Source of the DNA: Chlorobiaceae bacterium
Lineage (GTDB): Bacteria; Bacteroidota; Chlorobiia; Chlorobiales; Chlorobiaceae
Length of the DNA: 64,000 nt
Direction of reading: 5' to 3'
NCBI GenBank assembly: GCA_013334755.1
Contig: JAAXWX010000003.1
Location: 35,357 to 99,356 of the forward strand
Shown in pieces: positions 27,489 through 37,661 of the stretch. The position numbers and the translations under genes are program-made. The notes under the pieces are model-generated. The model worked only from the letters and a program-made list of their open reading frames with translations. It was not told where the DNA came from and did no database searches. How positions within the stretch are numbered: the first letter of the stretch is position 1; every line of letters starts with the position of its first letter.

Positions 27489-28016
27489 ATGCGAAACGTA
27501 ATATCTTACAAGGGAGTCTGGCCGAAGCTGCATGAAACAGTTTTCGTGACGGACGGTGCATTTGTTATTGGCGACGTGCATATTGGTGCGCATTCAAGTG
27601 TCTGGTTCAATGCGGTGGTGAGGGGTGATGTCTGTCCTATCCGTATTGGTGAGAAAACCAGCGTGCAGGATAATGCTACGCTGCATGTCACGCACGATAC
27701 AGGCCCTTTACATATCGGCAACTGTGTTACCATCGGTCATGGTGCCGTGCTGCATGCCTGTACGGTGAAGGATAATGTTCTGATTGGAATGGGAGCAGTC
27801 CTGCTTGATGACTGCGTTGTGGAGCCTTGGTCGATTGTTGCTGCCGGTGCACTGGTAAGGCAGGGTTTTACGGTGCCTTCAGGTATGCTGGTTGCAGGTG
27901 TTCCCGCTAAAGTAATGCGTCCGATAACGGATGATGAGCGGCGCAATATTGAGGAGTCTCCCGAAAATTATGTCCGTTATTCACAAAACTATCGTGAAGA
28001 GGAAAAACAGTCTTGA
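27489..28016 (+). CDS. Gamma-carbonic anhydrase family protein (left-handed beta-helix)
   Basis: 175 residues from the ATG at 27489. Hexapeptide repeats (VFVTDGAFVIGDV, SVWFNAVVRGD, TSVQDNATLHV, VTIGHGAVLHAC, VLIGMGAVLLDD) form a trimeric left-handed beta-helix. The metal-ligand histidines lie in LHVTHD and GHGAVLHAC. Members (YrdA, PaaY, Cam-like) may hydrate CO2; many have unknown activity. A CO2-fixing phototroph could use it in bicarbonate handling. Confidence 0.85.
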   Translation: MRNVISYKGVWPKLHETVFVTDGAFVIGDVHIGAHSSVWFNAVVRGDVCPIRIGEKTSVQDNATLHVTHDTGPLHIGNCVTIGHGAVLHACTVKDNVLIGMGAVLLDDCVVEPWSIVAAGALVRQGFTVPSGMLVAGVPAKVMRPITDDERRNIEESPENYVRYSQNYREEEKQS

Positions 28017-28142
28017 GAAAAGAGGTCTTCTTCTCTGATTTCGCTAAATTGGGCAGGACGTTTTTGATTGTTTCCGGCAGGCATGGGGCTTTTGTCCTGT
28101 TACTCTTTTTTTTAACGCATCTCACGAAACTCTTTGTCTGAT

Positions 28143-29336
28143 ATGATGCAAAACGATGTTGTTGTTGTCGGTGGTGGTATAAGCGGTCTCAGTCTTGCTT
28201 TTTATTGTGTACAGGCTGGCATGAAAACCACACTGCTTGAGAAAAATCATACAATCGGAGGTTCGTTTGCCTCCCCTGAGTATAGCGCAAACGGGAAGAA
28301 ATTCTGGATGGAGCTTGGAGCTCATACCTGTTACAGCTCTTACCAGAATCTGCTTGATATAGTTGAAGAATGCGGCCTGAAAGATTGGATCATTCCTCGT
28401 GCAAAGGTCCCGTTTACCCTGCTTGTAGACGGTAAAATCAAATCCATTGTTTCTCAGCTCAATATTCTGGAACTGCTGGTTTCAGTCCCGAATCTCTTCA
28501 CATTGAAGAAAACCGGTCTGAGTGTAAGCTCCTATTATTCAAAAATTGTGGGAGAAGGGAACTACAGGGATGTGGTCAGCCACTTTTTCAATGCAGTGCC
28601 TTCTCAGGTAACCGATGATTTTCCTGCTGACATGATGTTTAAAAGCCGGGAGAAAAGAAAGGATGTGTTGAAGAATTATACGTTCAAGCATGGTCTGCAG
28701 AGCGTTGCCAGGGGCATTTCTGCAAAAAGCGGCCTGAATGTTTTTACCAATCAGGATGTTAATTCAGTGCAGTATAAGGATGGCTTGTATGAGATCAGGA
28801 GCGCCGGAGGCGGAGAGTATTCGGCAAAAAACCTTGTATTGGCAACTCCTTCATCGGTTGCCTCCAGGCTTTTGAAGGAGATCAATCCGGATTTATCGAT
28901 CCATCTCGGACAGCTCAAGGCAGCTGAAGTTGATTCCGTCGGGGTTATTGTCCGCAAGGATACTGTCAAGTTGAAAGAGGTTGCTGCCATTATTTCGCCC
29001 AACGATGTCTTTTTTTCAGTGGTCTCCCGTGACACGGTACCTGATGATAACTATCGTGGTTTTGTATTTCATTTCAAGCCCGGCCTGGATGATAAGACCA
29101 AAAAAAGTCGCATCACAGAGGTGCTCGGGGTCGGATTCTCGAAGATAGAGCATACTGAAGCAAAGAAAAACATAGTACCAACGTTGCGGCTTGGTCATCA
29201 TCAGTGGCTTGAAAAAAACGATGCACTGCTGAAAGGGAAAAAGAATCTGCTGTTGACTGGCAATTATTTCGGCGGAATGGCAATTGAGGATTGCGTGAGC
29301 CGTTCAAAAAGTGAGTTTGCCCGACTGAAAGGATAG
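28143..29336 (+). CDS. FAD-dependent amine-oxidase-fold protein (protoporphyrinogen oxidase-like)
   Basis: About 397 residues. N-terminal dinucleotide motif VVVVGGGISGLSLAFY plus the GG doublet in LLEKNHTIGGSF; the C-terminal FAD motif is GNYFGGMAIEDCVSR. This last pattern is typical of protoporphyrinogen oxidase HemY and related phytoene-desaturase-like proteins. Role as PPOX in heme/chlorophyll synthesis is plausible but carotenoid or other oxidation is not excluded. Starts at 28143 or 28146; a TTG at 28134 is also in frame. Confidence 0.75.
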   Translation: MMQNDVVVVGGGISGLSLAFYCVQAGMKTTLLEKNHTIGGSFASPEYSANGKKFWMELGAHTCYSSYQNLLDIVEECGLKDWIIPRAKVPFTLLVDGKIKSIVSQLNILELLVSVPNLFTLKKTGLSVSSYYSKIVGEGNYRDVVSHFFNAVPSQVTDDFPADMMFKSREKRKDVLKNYTFKHGLQSVARGISAKSGLNVFTNQDVNSVQYKDGLYEIRSAGGGEYSAKNLVLATPSSVASRLLKEINPDLSIHLGQLKAAEVDSVGVIVRKDTVKLKEVAAIISPNDVFFSVVSRDTVPDDNYRGFVFHFKPGLDDKTKKSRITEVLGVGFSKIEHTEAKKNIVPTLRLGHHQWLEKNDALLKGKKNLLLTGNYFGGMAIEDCVSRSKSEFARLKG

Positions 29337-29387
29337 GGTATCGAGAACATTCCGGGTCATCCGGCTCGGGGTCAGCTTATTGTAAGC

Positions 29388-30470
29388 ATGCGTATGGAGA
29401 CGATTGAAAGTTTCTGGAATTCGCTTCAGAGTGGCTACCTTTTACCGGCGATAGTCGTTGTAGTTGTCCTTGTTGTGTATCTGGCGGCAAATTCGCTGTT
29501 CAGTAAAGCCATATCAGCTATCCGCTCTTCAATCAGGGGTATCAGCATTCCTCTGGAGCTTATGGCCTGGCCATTCCGCTCGCTTGTCTCTCTTGTCGCT
29601 CTGGCCGTACTACTTCACTCTTTACCACTCTCAGCAGATTCAAGGCAATTCCTTCGGCATACCCTCCTCATTATTGCCATTATCGGGATCTCGTGGTTCA
29701 TGATGCGGCTTTTCAGGGTGTTTGAAGAGTTTATTCTTCAGCACTATGCGGCCAAAGTCCGGGAATACGAATCTGCACGAAAAATTTCAACGCATGTCAG
29801 CCTCATCCGCAAGATTCTGAACGTGCTTCTTGTGCTACTTGCTGTTTCCAGTGTACTGATGACCTTTGATACGGTTCGCCAGGTCGGATTGAGCATTCTT
29901 GCTTCCGCAGGGATTGCCGGCGTGATTCTTGGCTTTGCTGCCCAGAAAAGTTTGACAACCCTGATCGCAGGTATCCAGATTGCGATAACACAGCCTATCA
30001 GTATCGATGATGTCGTTGTAGTTGAAAACGAGTGGGGCCGAATTGAGGAAATCACCCTGACCTATGTGGTTGTTCAACTCTGGGACCAGCGCCGCCTTAT
30101 TGTACCTATTAACTGGTTTATTGATCGTCCGTTTCAAAACTGGTCCCGTACATCGGCAGAACTTCTCGGTACGGTTTTTCTCTATACGGATTATACCGTT
30201 AATCCTGAAACGCTCCGTCATGAGCTTGAGCGGGTCGTAGCTTCCACCCCTCTTTGGGACGGCCGTGTGGTTAAACTCCATATTACCAATACCACTGATA
30301 AATCGGTTGAAATACGGGCGCTGGTCAGTGCGGCGAACTCTTCCAATGTATGGGAACTGCGTTGTCTGGTGCGAGAGCAGTTGATCGAGTTCATCAAGAG
30401 CAATTATCCCGGATGGCTGCCGAAAGTTACGATGGAGATGGAGCAGAGCAAGGTGCCCCGTGAGGCATAA
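29388..30470 (+). CDS. MscS-family mechanosensitive channel
   Basis: 360 residues. Four hydrophobic segments in the first 200 residues, the pore helix region GVILGFAAQKSLTTLIAGIQ, then the beta domain (SIDDVVVVENEWGRIEEITL) and a cytoplasmic C-terminal part. Inner membrane; opens on osmotic downshock. Start ATG at 29388 or 29394. It stands 51 bp downstream of the flavoprotein gene and may share its transcript. Confidence 0.88.
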   Translation: MRMETIESFWNSLQSGYLLPAIVVVVVLVVYLAANSLFSKAISAIRSSIRGISIPLELMAWPFRSLVSLVALAVLLHSLPLSADSRQFLRHTLLIIAIIGISWFMMRLFRVFEEFILQHYAAKVREYESARKISTHVSLIRKILNVLLVLLAVSSVLMTFDTVRQVGLSILASAGIAGVILGFAAQKSLTTLIAGIQIAITQPISIDDVVVVENEWGRIEEITLTYVVVQLWDQRRLIVPINWFIDRPFQNWSRTSAELLGTVFLYTDYTVNPETLRHELERVVASTPLWDGRVVKLHITNTTDKSVEIRALVSAANSSNVWELRCLVREQLIEFIKSNYPGWLPKVTMEMEQSKVPREA

Positions 30471-30476
30471 AAAAAT

Positions 30477-30638
30477 GTGATTTTTGCAGTTTTTTCCATA
30501 GCTTCGCTGATTATTCTGATTGTTGTCGGACCCTTATGGCTGAAGGGAATGGAAATGATCCGGGTTGTCACAGGTAGTTGTTTTGATCAGTTAAAAAGGA
30601 GGAGTGCATGGCGCAGGCAAAAAAAGGGGATACCGTAA
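30477..30638 (+). CDS. Possible small membrane peptide between mscS and slyD
   Basis: A GTG-started 53-codon frame whose first 25 residues are strongly hydrophobic ([20 protein letters not shown]), like one membrane helix. Its 3' end runs into the slyD-like gene in another frame, and no clear ribosome binding site precedes it. It may be a relic or chance. Confidence 0.2.
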   Translation: MIFAVFSIASLIILIVVGPLWLKGMEMIRVVTGSCFDQLKRRSAWRRQKKGIP

Positions 30639-31036
30639 GGGTTCACTATACCGGAACGCTTGATGACGGTACGATGTTCGATACATCGGCTGATCGTGAA
30701 CCGTTGGAGTTTACAATAGGTGGTGGACAGGTCATAGTAGGGTTTGATACTGCGGTGCTTGATATGGCCCCCGGAGAGAAAAGGGTTTCCGTTATTCCTG
30801 CCCTGGAAGCTTATGGAGAGCACAGCAAAGAGCTGGTAACCGATGTCGATCGTGAGCGGTTTCCTGCTGATATGGAACTTGAAATCGGCCAACAGCTTCA
30901 GGTCGGGCTTCCCGACAACCAGCAGGCTATTGTTATGGTGGTTGACTTGAGTGATACCGTTGTAACGCTTGATGCCAATCATCCGCTTGCTGGCCAGGAT
31001 CTTACTTTTGAGATTGAGCTTGTCGAGATTCTTTAA
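30608..31036 (+). CDS. FKBP-type peptidyl-prolyl isomerase (SlyD-like)
   Basis: 142 residues with strong ribosome binding site AAAGGAGGAG. FKBP motifs [16 protein letters not shown] and the G-Q-V-I-V-G-F-D loop, then the inserted flap domain (about 70-120) and [19 protein letters not shown], as in SlyD. It lacks the long metal-binding His/Cys tail of E. coli SlyD. Cytoplasmic folding helper. A link to hydrogenase nickel insertion, as for SlyD, is tempting because the hydrogenase operon is adjacent (convergent), but without the metal tail this is weak. Confidence 0.88.
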   Translation: MAQAKKGDTVRVHYTGTLDDGTMFDTSADREPLEFTIGGGQVIVGFDTAVLDMAPGEKRVSVIPALEAYGEHSKELVTDVDRERFPADMELEIGQQLQVGLPDNQQAIVMVVDLSDTVVTLDANHPLAGQDLTFEIELVEIL

Positions 31037-31044
31037 GTTTTAGA

Positions 31045-31072
31045 GGCAGGGGAGCCGTTTTGCTTTCCTGCC
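31045..31072. terminator. Hairpin between the slyD-like gene and the hydrogenase operon
   Basis: GGCAGGGGAGC pairs with GCTTTCCTGCC (two G-U pairs) around CGTTTT, between convergent genes. There is no long T-run after it on either strand, so termination strength is uncertain. Confidence 0.55.
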
Positions 31073-31094
31073 ATCTTCTTCCATTCATCCCTCC

Positions 31095-32369
31095 TCAGTG
31101 CACCGAGCATGAAATGCAGGGGTCGTAGGAACGAACCACCATTTCACACAGCTTTTCAATTTCACGGTCGGTTTTCCCTTCCTTCACGGCCTCGGCGGCA
31201 AGCGCTTTCAGGTCGTAATGGATATTGGCGTTGTTCTGGGTGGTCGGGATGATGCAGTCGGCTTTGACTACCCTGCCGTCATCGTCTGTTTCCATATGGT
31301 GATAGAGGACACCTCTCGGAGCTTCGACAGCACCGGTTGCTTCGCCGGCCTTTGGTTTGTATGCCGTCCTGATATCCTGCCGGTCGTCGTCAAGCAGACT
31401 TTCAATCAGTATCTCGGCATTTTCGAAGATGTGGTGGCACTCAACGAGCTGGGCAATGTTGTTCATGAACGGGTTGTGACATACCGGTTCGAGGCCGAAC
31501 GATGCGGCGACCTCGTGAGCACGATGCCCGAGCAGCCTGGAGTTATTGTTGAACCTGGCCAGTGCGCCTGCTGCAGATGACTGGCGGCTCAGGCGGGTGA
31601 ACTTCGATGTCGAAAAGTCGACGAGGTATTCGTTGGTCATTTGCAGGTAGTCGTTCTCGTCCCGGACTACACCGTCGGTCGAGACCAGGTCGCCGCCGAT
31701 GAACGGATAGTATTTGCCGTTGCGCAATGAAATGAACTCGGTTTCCCGAACGAACTCCGGAATTGAGAGCGTCCTGAAAAACCCGGTTGCCATTTCGAGG
31801 GCTGGCCGGCGTTTCACGATCATCTCTTTCAACTCTTTCAGGCGCTGTTTAGAGGGAGCCTTGCTCACGCCTCCAAGCACGAGGCTGACCGGATGGGTTG
31901 CACGGCCGGTGGTGGCGATGCTTATTTCGTTGCCGAGTTCCTTGAGTTCGAGACCTGTCCTGACAAGATCAGGGTGTGACTCAAGCAGCGGCAGTATGCC
32001 CGGCGTGCCGGCAAAGTCGGGCAGGGCGAGAAAAAAAAGGTGCAGGGCATGGCTCTGCAGTGTTTCGCCATGCATGGCAAGCAGCCTCACGGTTTCGGCG
32101 GCGGGAGGAGGCGTTACCTGCATTGCCCGTTCGAGCGCCCTGATGCTTGCAAGGGCGTGGCTGATCGAACAGATGCCGCAGATTCGCGAAGTGAGGAACG
32201 GCACCCGCTCGGCGCTCATACCTTTGACCATCACCTCGAAAAACCTCGGGGTTTCAACAACCGCCCAGCTGGCTTCCAGAAGTTTTCCTCCGCTTACCGT
32301 AATCCGGATATTGCCGTGGCCTTCAACCCTTGTCAGGTGGCGAATATCGATCGAGCAGTCACGTTTCAT
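31095..32369 (-). CDS. hydA: [NiFe]-hydrogenase large (alpha) subunit, group 3b type
   Basis: 424 residues from the ATG at 32369 (ATGA overlap with the small subunit stop). N-terminal L1 motif [10 protein letters not shown] (62-71; nickel ligands C64 and C67) and C-terminal L2 motif DPCISCSVH (416-424; C418 and C421). The protein ends exactly at His424. Most large subunits continue with a short tail that a maturation endopeptidase removes; here there is none. Binds the NiFe(CN)2CO site. Last gene of the beta-gamma-delta-alpha operon, the order known from Pyrococcus sulfhydrogenase. Confidence 0.93.
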   Translation of the reverse strand: MKRDCSIDIRHLTRVEGHGNIRITVSGGKLLEASWAVVETPRFFEVMVKGMSAERVPFLTSRICGICSISHALASIRALERAMQVTPPPAAETVRLLAMHGETLQSHALHLFFLALPDFAGTPGILPLLESHPDLVRTGLELKELGNEISIATTGRATHPVSLVLGGVSKAPSKQRLKELKEMIVKRRPALEMATGFFRTLSIPEFVRETEFISLRNGKYYPFIGGDLVSTDGVVRDENDYLQMTNEYLVDFSTSKFTRLSRQSSAAGALARFNNNSRLLGHRAHEVAASFGLEPVCHNPFMNNIAQLVECHHIFENAEILIESLLDDDRQDIRTAYKPKAGEATGAVEAPRGVLYHHMETDDDGRVVKADCIIPTTQNNANIHYDLKALAAEAVKEGKTDREIEKLCEMVVRSYDPCISCSVH

Positions 32370-33124
32370 TGGCACGGGTATGCTTCAAAGGCGTTATAGA
32401 AACCGAGTTTTTCTTTAAGATCACTCCGGTTGAGTCCGCGCTCTCCGACCAGTTCGAGGAATGCCGGAAAGTTGATGTCGTCGGCAGGGCCCCGGCAGCC
32501 GAGGCAGGGAGTTTTTCCCGTTGTGCAGACCGCATCGCATCCTGCTCTGGTGATCGGTCCGAGGCAGATCTCACCGAGGTCGAAAAGGCAGGTATTCAGT
32601 TGCTCTTTGCATTCTACGCAGACCGGATATTTCGGCAGGGTGGCAAGAGAGCCGGTGACAAGGCTCACCACAATCCGTTCAACTTCCTTTTTGGCAACCG
32701 GGCAGCCGGGTATGGAGAGATCGACCTTGACGAAGTCGCTGATTTTGCGTATTGGCAGGGTTTCAACCGGCAGGCCGGGGTAGACCTCCGCAATACACTC
32801 ATCCATGGAGTGGCAGTTTTTGAGGCTGTTGACCCCGCCAAAGCAGGCGCAGGTTCCGAACGCGACGAGCGTCTTCGCCTGGCGGCGGATAGCCAGAAGC
32901 CGTTCGATTTCGTCGCTGCGGCTGATGCTGCCTTCTACGAACGCGATATCGTAGTCGTCATGCTTTTCCGAAGAGATCTCCCGGAACGTTCTGACATCGA
33001 GCAGGCTGAAAAATGCCTCGAGCGACGCTTCCCGGTTGGCAAACTGCAGCTGGCACCCTTCGCAGCAGGTGAATTCGAAGGAGGCGAATTTCAGTTTTTC
33101 GAATGTGTAGACAGGGTTTTTCAT
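32366..33124 (-). CDS. hydD: [NiFe]-hydrogenase small (delta) subunit
   Basis: 252 residues. Cys ligands for FeS clusters are seen in [11 protein letters not shown] (C21/C24), [16 protein letters not shown] and the later [26 protein letters not shown] and CLGCRG. No twin-arginine signal, so the enzyme is cytoplasmic. It carries electrons from the NiFe site to the diaphorase subunits. Its TGA overlaps the large-subunit ATG by four bases, and it starts 12 bp after the gamma gene. Confidence 0.92.
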   Translation of the reverse strand: MKNPVYTFEKLKFASFEFTCCEGCQLQFANREASLEAFFSLLDVRTFREISSEKHDDYDIAFVEGSISRSDEIERLLAIRRQAKTLVAFGTCACFGGVNSLKNCHSMDECIAEVYPGLPVETLPIRKISDFVKVDLSIPGCPVAKKEVERIVVSLVTGSLATLPKYPVCVECKEQLNTCLFDLGEICLGPITRAGCDAVCTTGKTPCLGCRGPADDINFPAFLELVGERGLNRSDLKEKLGFYNAFEAYPCQ

Positions 33125-33136
33125 ACGGCAACGGGA

Positions 33137-34054
33137 TCAAATAGCCTCTTTGAGGTTCATGACCGACCAGTAGTCGAAGACCGGCCCGTCTATGCAGGTG
33201 AAGGTCGAGCCCACCATGCAGCGGCAGCACTTGCCCATGCCGCAGTGCATCCTTCTTTCAAGCGAAACAAACATCCGGTTCATGGGTATGCCGAGCCGGT
33301 CGAGATAGCTGCAGACGAATTTGAACATGACAGGCGGGCCGCATACGATGGCGTAGGTGTGCTTCGCGTCGATGCTGATATCCCGGAACAGTTCGGTTAT
33401 CATGCCGGTACTTTCTTTCCATTCGGCATCGGCGTGTTCGACGATGGTGTGCAGCCGGATATGGCTGATGGTTTTCCACTCGTCGAACTGGTAGGAAAAA
33501 AGGAGCTGGGAGGGTTCTTTGGCTCCATAGAGCAGGTGGACGTCGTGGAACCTGTCCCGGTGCTCGTTGATCCAGAAGAGCGGCGCCCGGAGCGGCGCAA
33601 TGCCGAGGCCGCCGGCGACGAGCAGCACATTGTTGCCCGACATCTCGTCCATGGGAAACGAGGAGCCGAAGGGGCCCCGGATTGCCACATGCATGCCGGG
33701 TTCGGTTCTGAAGAGCGCTGAGGTGACGTGTCCGGCCTTGCGGATGCAGAGTTCCAGGAACTCGTGGTTGCTGCTGGCACTCGATATGGAGATCGGCACG
33801 TCGCCGTATCCCGGCAGTTCGAGCATGAGGAACTGGCCGGGTTTGAACCTAAAAATACGCCGTTCCTGAGGATCGACGATTCTGAGCTGAAACAGTTTTT
33901 CCTGATCGGTCAGGTTGACGACATTGGTGATGCGGCATTTGTACCCCATATCGGTTTTCATGAGGTCCGATCGCCTGTTGAACTCGGGTATCGACGATGC
34001 GAACGCTTCGCGGTTCAGGTCCTGGCGGGGGATTGCGAAACGCATATCATGCAT
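33137..34054 (-). CDS. hydG: Hydrogenase gamma subunit, FAD/NAD(P)-binding oxidoreductase
   Basis: 305 residues from the ATG at 34054, chosen because GGAG lies eight bases upstream; a longer frame to 34126 is less likely. Ferredoxin-reductase fold: FAD domain (PISISSAS near residue 90), nucleotide-binding [11 protein letters not shown], and a C-terminal [2Fe-2S] site ([12 protein letters not shown]...TCIDG). It passes electrons between NAD(P)H and the hydrogenase FeS chain, as in sulfhydrogenase. Overlaps the beta gene by 40 bp. Confidence 0.9.
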   Translation of the reverse strand: MHDMRFAIPRQDLNREAFASSIPEFNRRSDLMKTDMGYKCRITNVVNLTDQEKLFQLRIVDPQERRIFRFKPGQFLMLELPGYGDVPISISSASSNHEFLELCIRKAGHVTSALFRTEPGMHVAIRGPFGSSFPMDEMSGNNVLLVAGGLGIAPLRAPLFWINEHRDRFHDVHLLYGAKEPSQLLFSYQFDEWKTISHIRLHTIVEHADAEWKESTGMITELFRDISIDAKHTYAIVCGPPVMFKFVCSYLDRLGIPMNRMFVSLERRMHCGMGKCCRCMVGSTFTCIDGPVFDYWSVMNLKEAI

Positions 34055-35094
34055 GATTCTTTCTCCATTCTGAGGTCGTTGATGACATCTTTCGGATTGA
34101 TGCCGGCAAGGCATGCCCTGCCGCACCGGTTGCAGCCGACGCAGATCTGCTGGTTAGCGTTTTCGGCGAATCCCCGGTGCTGGTGGTAGTATCGGTATTT
34201 CAGACGGTCGCCGTTTTTCGGGCGGAAGTTGTGTCCTCCGGCTACCACGGCGAAATCGACCAGATTGCATGAGTAGAGTTTCCTGTTACGGGATGCTCCT
34301 TTCAGATCGATGTTGAAGCGTTCCTCGACCGAATAACAGTAACAGGATGGGCAGACCATGGCGCAGGTGCCGCAGTTCAGGCATTTCGCTCCCCATTTTT
34401 CCCATACAGGGGAGTCGAACTCGATGTCGAGAATGCTCGGCAGGCTGGTGACGTCAACCTCGGTTTGAAAGCTGCGGCTGATAAGTTTGCGCCGTTCGGT
34501 CAGGAGGCAGTTGTCTTCGTGAGACGGCTCTTCGGTCTGAAACTCCTTGAGGTAGGTGAACGCTTTCGAGGAGTTGATCGAGAGGTAGTATTTCTCTCCG
34601 ATGTCCGAACAGAAGAGATTGAAGCCGGTCGAAACCGTATGGTGGGCAAGCGATTTGCAGAAACAGTCGGGAAGCGGCAGATGGTCCATACCGATCACAA
34701 AGGTGTTCTTCCGTTTTGCGAGATAACAGGCTGAAGGGAAATGGCTGTTGAGCAGCACATCGTCAAGAATGTTCAGGGCACTGATGTCACATGCTCTGAG
34801 TCCGACAAGCACAACGGGGTTCGCTTCGTAGGATACGTTCTGCTCCCAGTCATCATCGTGAAAGTGAAACTGCGAAAGCTCTTCGCGGAACGGCAGGAAA
34901 AAATGTTTAGCCGATGAAGCGGTTCTGGTGTAGTCAAAGGCTATCTCTTCTACCGAGGATACCGGTTGAAACTGGTAAACCGACTCACCCCGGCTGTCGG
35001 TATCGACAAGCCTTGGCCCGAATGCACTGTTGTTCTGTACAAGCGCATCAATAAACCTTTTGAACTCAGCTTTGGAAATGACTTTGTAGATCAT
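34015..35094 (-). CDS. hydB: Hydrogenase beta subunit, 4Fe-4S protein
   Basis: 359 residues. Two [4Fe-4S] motifs: [16 protein letters not shown] (about 238) and [17 protein letters not shown] (about 324). In the Pyrococcus-type sulfhydrogenase the beta subunit, with gamma, forms the NADP(H)- and sulfur-reducing module. First gene of the operon; a promoter is expected between 35095 and 35216. No hyp maturation genes are in the window. Confidence 0.9.
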   Translation of the reverse strand: MIYKVISKAEFKRFIDALVQNNSAFGPRLVDTDSRGESVYQFQPVSSVEEIAFDYTRTASSAKHFFLPFREELSQFHFHDDDWEQNVSYEANPVVLVGLRACDISALNILDDVLLNSHFPSACYLAKRKNTFVIGMDHLPLPDCFCKSLAHHTVSTGFNLFCSDIGEKYYLSINSSKAFTYLKEFQTEEPSHEDNCLLTERRKLISRSFQTEVDVTSLPSILDIEFDSPVWEKWGAKCLNCGTCAMVCPSCYCYSVEERFNIDLKGASRNRKLYSCNLVDFAVVAGGHNFRPKNGDRLKYRYYHQHRGFAENANQQICVGCNRCGRACLAGINPKDVINDLRMEKESCMICVSQSPART

Positions 35095-35216
35095 CGCTCA
35101 GGTTCCGGTTTCAGGTGTTCTGCAAATGAGCGGGCTTATACAATAAAGGTACACAAAAGCTTTCAGCAAGAAAATAAAGTGTTTTTGCTTAAAGCTTTTA
35201 ATCATTGGAGACCCCT

Positions 35217-36479
35217 TTAGCGCCGTTTTTCCAGCAGATAAACCTTGTCATGTTTTCTTACCTTGGCAGACCTCACGGTGACGTTATCACCTTTTACGGC
35301 ATCAATATCAGGCCGGTCATTGGTTAAAAAGGAGTCAGCAATGACGGAGACAATTCCGGTTTTTGCTCCCTGGATGGAGAGCTTTTCGCCGCTTTTAAGA
35401 CCCCGTGCCATGATCCGTATTTCTGCAACCTCTACCTTCGGATAATATTTTTGCACTTCTCCGATATAGGTTTTTTTTTCGTTAGCCAGTGAGCCGTATT
35501 CCCGAACCCAGGCATCCAGGGGTTTTCCAAAATAAAACCCTTTCGAAAATCCGCGGTTGTACACCGTGGCAAGCTCCTCTTTGAGCTGTGTTGTGAGTTT
35601 GCTGTAATCGTTTCTGAATTCAGGATCGTTGCGACTGGTGGTGCAGAAATCGATTGCGCTGCGGTAGGCTTTTGTGGTTGTATGAACATATTCAGGGCTG
35701 CGGCTTCTCCCTTCGATCTTGAAGGCGGTAATTCCTGCATCCATGAGTACATCGATAAATTCCACGGTGCAGAGATCCTTTGGACTCATCACATAGTCTG
35801 TTCCCAGCGTAAGTTCCTCGTTTTCCTCCGGATCAGTAATGATATACTCCCTGCGGCACGGCTGAACGCACTGGCCGCGGTTGGCCGATCGACCGAAAAG
35901 ATCCTGCGACATGAAACATCGCCCCGATACGGCGACGCACATGGCGCCGTGAACAAAGCACTCAATTTGCACATCGAGCCCATCGGCCTTTATTTTATCT
36001 GTAATATGGCGCACCTGTTCAAGGGTGAGTTCCCTGGCCAGCACAATCATTTTTGCCCCGAGGGAGGCATAGAATTTGACAGCACTGTAACTGCTGACTG
36101 AGGCCTGTGTTGAGATATGAAAGGATATTCCGGCTTTCCGGCAAGCTTCAATGACTGCCATGTCGGAGCAGATCACGGCATCGAATCCTGCTTTTTTTGC
36201 TGCAGCAACGGTCTGCGTCATTTTTTTCAGTTCTCCGTCATAGACGATCGTATTCAATGCCAGATACCCTTTGGCATGATACTCCCTGCAGAGTGCATGA
36301 ATGGCAGGAAAGTCTGCAGGAATGAAATTGCTGCTTCCGGCGCGCATGTTATAGCCTTCAGCTCCGAAGTAGACCGCATCCGCACCGGCCTTCAGTGCGG
36401 TAAGCAATCCTGTCATGTCGCCCGCAGGCGCAATGAGTTCAACTTTTATTTCGTGTGTCACAAGCTTGACTGGATTCAA
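35217..36479 (-). CDS. Peptidase U32 family protein (RlhA/TrhP type)
   Basis: 420 residues. N-terminal [27 protein letters not shown] and the family signature [17 protein letters not shown]. In other bacteria U32 members such as RlhA and TrhP hydroxylate RNA using an FeS cluster bound by Cys residues in this region; older annotations call them collagenase-like. Starts TTG at 36479 with an AAAGGG element upstream; GTG at 36461 is the alternative. Protease activity should not be assumed. Confidence 0.86.
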   Translation of the reverse strand: MNPVKLVTHEIKVELIAPAGDMTGLLTALKAGADAVYFGAEGYNMRAGSSNFIPADFPAIHALCREYHAKGYLALNTIVYDGELKKMTQTVAAAKKAGFDAVICSDMAVIEACRKAGISFHISTQASVSSYSAVKFYASLGAKMIVLARELTLEQVRHITDKIKADGLDVQIECFVHGAMCVAVSGRCFMSQDLFGRSANRGQCVQPCRREYIITDPEENEELTLGTDYVMSPKDLCTVEFIDVLMDAGITAFKIEGRSRSPEYVHTTTKAYRSAIDFCTTSRNDPEFRNDYSKLTTQLKEELATVYNRGFSKGFYFGKPLDAWVREYGSLANEKKTYIGEVQKYYPKVEVAEIRIMARGLKSGEKLSIQGAKTGIVSVIADSFLTNDRPDIDAVKGDNVTVRSAKVRKHDKVYLLEKRR

Positions 36480-36509
36480 TGTTCTGCTGCCCTTTTTTTG
36501 TAATAACTC

Positions 36510-37103
36510 TTAGAAACGGCTTTCACTCTCATCTACAACCGGCGCATATTTTGCGTTCGCTATTGCTTCAGTTCGTATTCTGGCAAGCTCCGCGGCAAAG
36601 GGATTATGTTTATTGCCCTGGATGTTGAGCGGCAGCGAGATGGCATGGAAGAGCTCATTTTCAAGATCCCACGGTTTATCATGTTCCACCCAGCTCACAA
36701 AGGTATTTTCCTGCATCCACTGGTCAAGCCACTCTTCTCCTTTTCTGGTGAGTGTCATCTTTTTGCCGCTTCCAACCATTCTGAGCGGGAATCCGCTCTG
36801 TTTTGCCAGCAGGATGCCCAGAGAGCGGCGCAATGTAGAACCGTCGGCTTTTCCGTTAAAGTGGTAACGAACCCTCTGCTGAAGAGTCTGCGATGCGTTT
36901 GCCAACCCTTTTTTGTCCGGTGAACTCCCGATATAGAGCATCGTCAGCCCTTCATGGATCAGACATCCTTCAACGGGTACACCCTGAGGAATCTCTTTGA
37001 AGAAGAATGCGTAGACACCATGAGCTCTTGCAACGGGGCATGGATTTGAAAGTACCTCCGCTCTTGAACAGAGATGATCAGGATTCGAAAAAACGGTATC
37101 CAT
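36510..37103 (-). CDS. GIY-YIG domain protein
   Basis: 197 residues. The signature appears as GVY (29-31) and YIG (57-59), followed by the conserved Arg in LQQRVRYHF and Glu in WDLENELFHAI. This fold occurs in homing endonucleases, UvrC and small stand-alone nucleases. It has no extra DNA-binding domain and no neighbouring mobile element is visible. Its start is 40 bp before the end of the 60-residue protein gene, same strand. Confidence 0.78.
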   Translation of the reverse strand: MDTVFSNPDHLCSRAEVLSNPCPVARAHGVYAFFFKEIPQGVPVEGCLIHEGLTMLYIGSSPDKKGLANASQTLQQRVRYHFNGKADGSTLRRSLGILLAKQSGFPLRMVGSGKKMTLTRKGEEWLDQWMQENTFVSWVEHDKPWDLENELFHAISLPLNIQGNKHNPFAAELARIRTEAIANAKYAPVVDESESRF

Positions 37104-37142
37104 GGAGTGATAAAATATTGTGTTAAAGCTTCAGTACACCTT

Positions 37143-37319
37143 TTACTTCTTGATGTAGGCGTTCAGGCCGATTGTCACCGGTTTGCCTTCCACCATGACG
37201 TCTGTGACAGCGTTGCCTCGCGTGCTTGCGACAACAAGTGTTTTGCCTGACGAAGACGGGGTGGGCTTTTCAAGGTCAATCTCTATGCAGAGCTTGCCGT
37301 TTTTAATCTCGACGGTCAT
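37143..37319 (-). CDS. Small phage-like conserved protein
   Basis: 58 residues from the ATG at 37319 (MTVEIKNGKL); two more codons precede it in frame. The pattern EIDLxxPTPSxSGKTLVVAS followed by G-x-P-V-T-I-G-x-N-A-Y-I-K is familiar from small phage and integrated-element proteins of unknown function. It is beta-rich, with no membrane segment. It lies in line with the GIY-YIG gene. Confidence 0.6.
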   Translation of the reverse strand: MTVEIKNGKLCIEIDLEKPTPSSSGKTLVVASTRGNAVTDVMVEGKPVTIGLNAYIKK

Positions 37320-37325
37320 GGCCAT

Positions 37326-37661
37326 GGTAGTGTCTGTTTACGGTTTGTTTCAAACTAACAACCAATATAGCGAAAAGAAGCATTGTGGGGCAGTGAGCAC
37401 TTTTTACTCGTGTCCGGATGCTGGACGTGATCTCCCTGTTTGTGGCGCTGGCGTATATTGTTTGTTATTTTATTGTGAAATAATGAACTTGACGTATGAA
37501 TTTGAAAAGAAAATCAGGAATCGAATTTTTGCTGGATAATTTGGAGGGATTACTCTCGACATGCTGATTTATGTTTTTTAACAGTCAAGAGGGCTCAGCA
37601 CGCTGGCAGCCGGGTCTTTCTTGTTAGCCCTGCCAGCTTATCATAAAGGAGGGTAGCTATT
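37326..37661. other. Intergenic region with structured leader before the caspase gene
   Basis: 336 bp. GCTGGCAG (37602-37609) and CTGCCAGC (37630-37637) are perfect 8-bp inverted copies. AGGGCT (37590-37595) and AGCCCT (37626-37631) are a second pair that shares two bases with the first, so the two stems are mutually exclusive or compete. They end about 10 bp before the ribosome binding site AAAGGAGGG of the caspase gene. The rest is AT-rich with nothing recognised. Confidence 0.55.

Noticed and set aside
32330..33721. A 463-codon plus-strand frame opposite the hydrogenase small and gamma genes
   Set aside because: It is antisense to well-conserved hydrogenase genes with clear motifs; the long frame is a side effect of their codon use.
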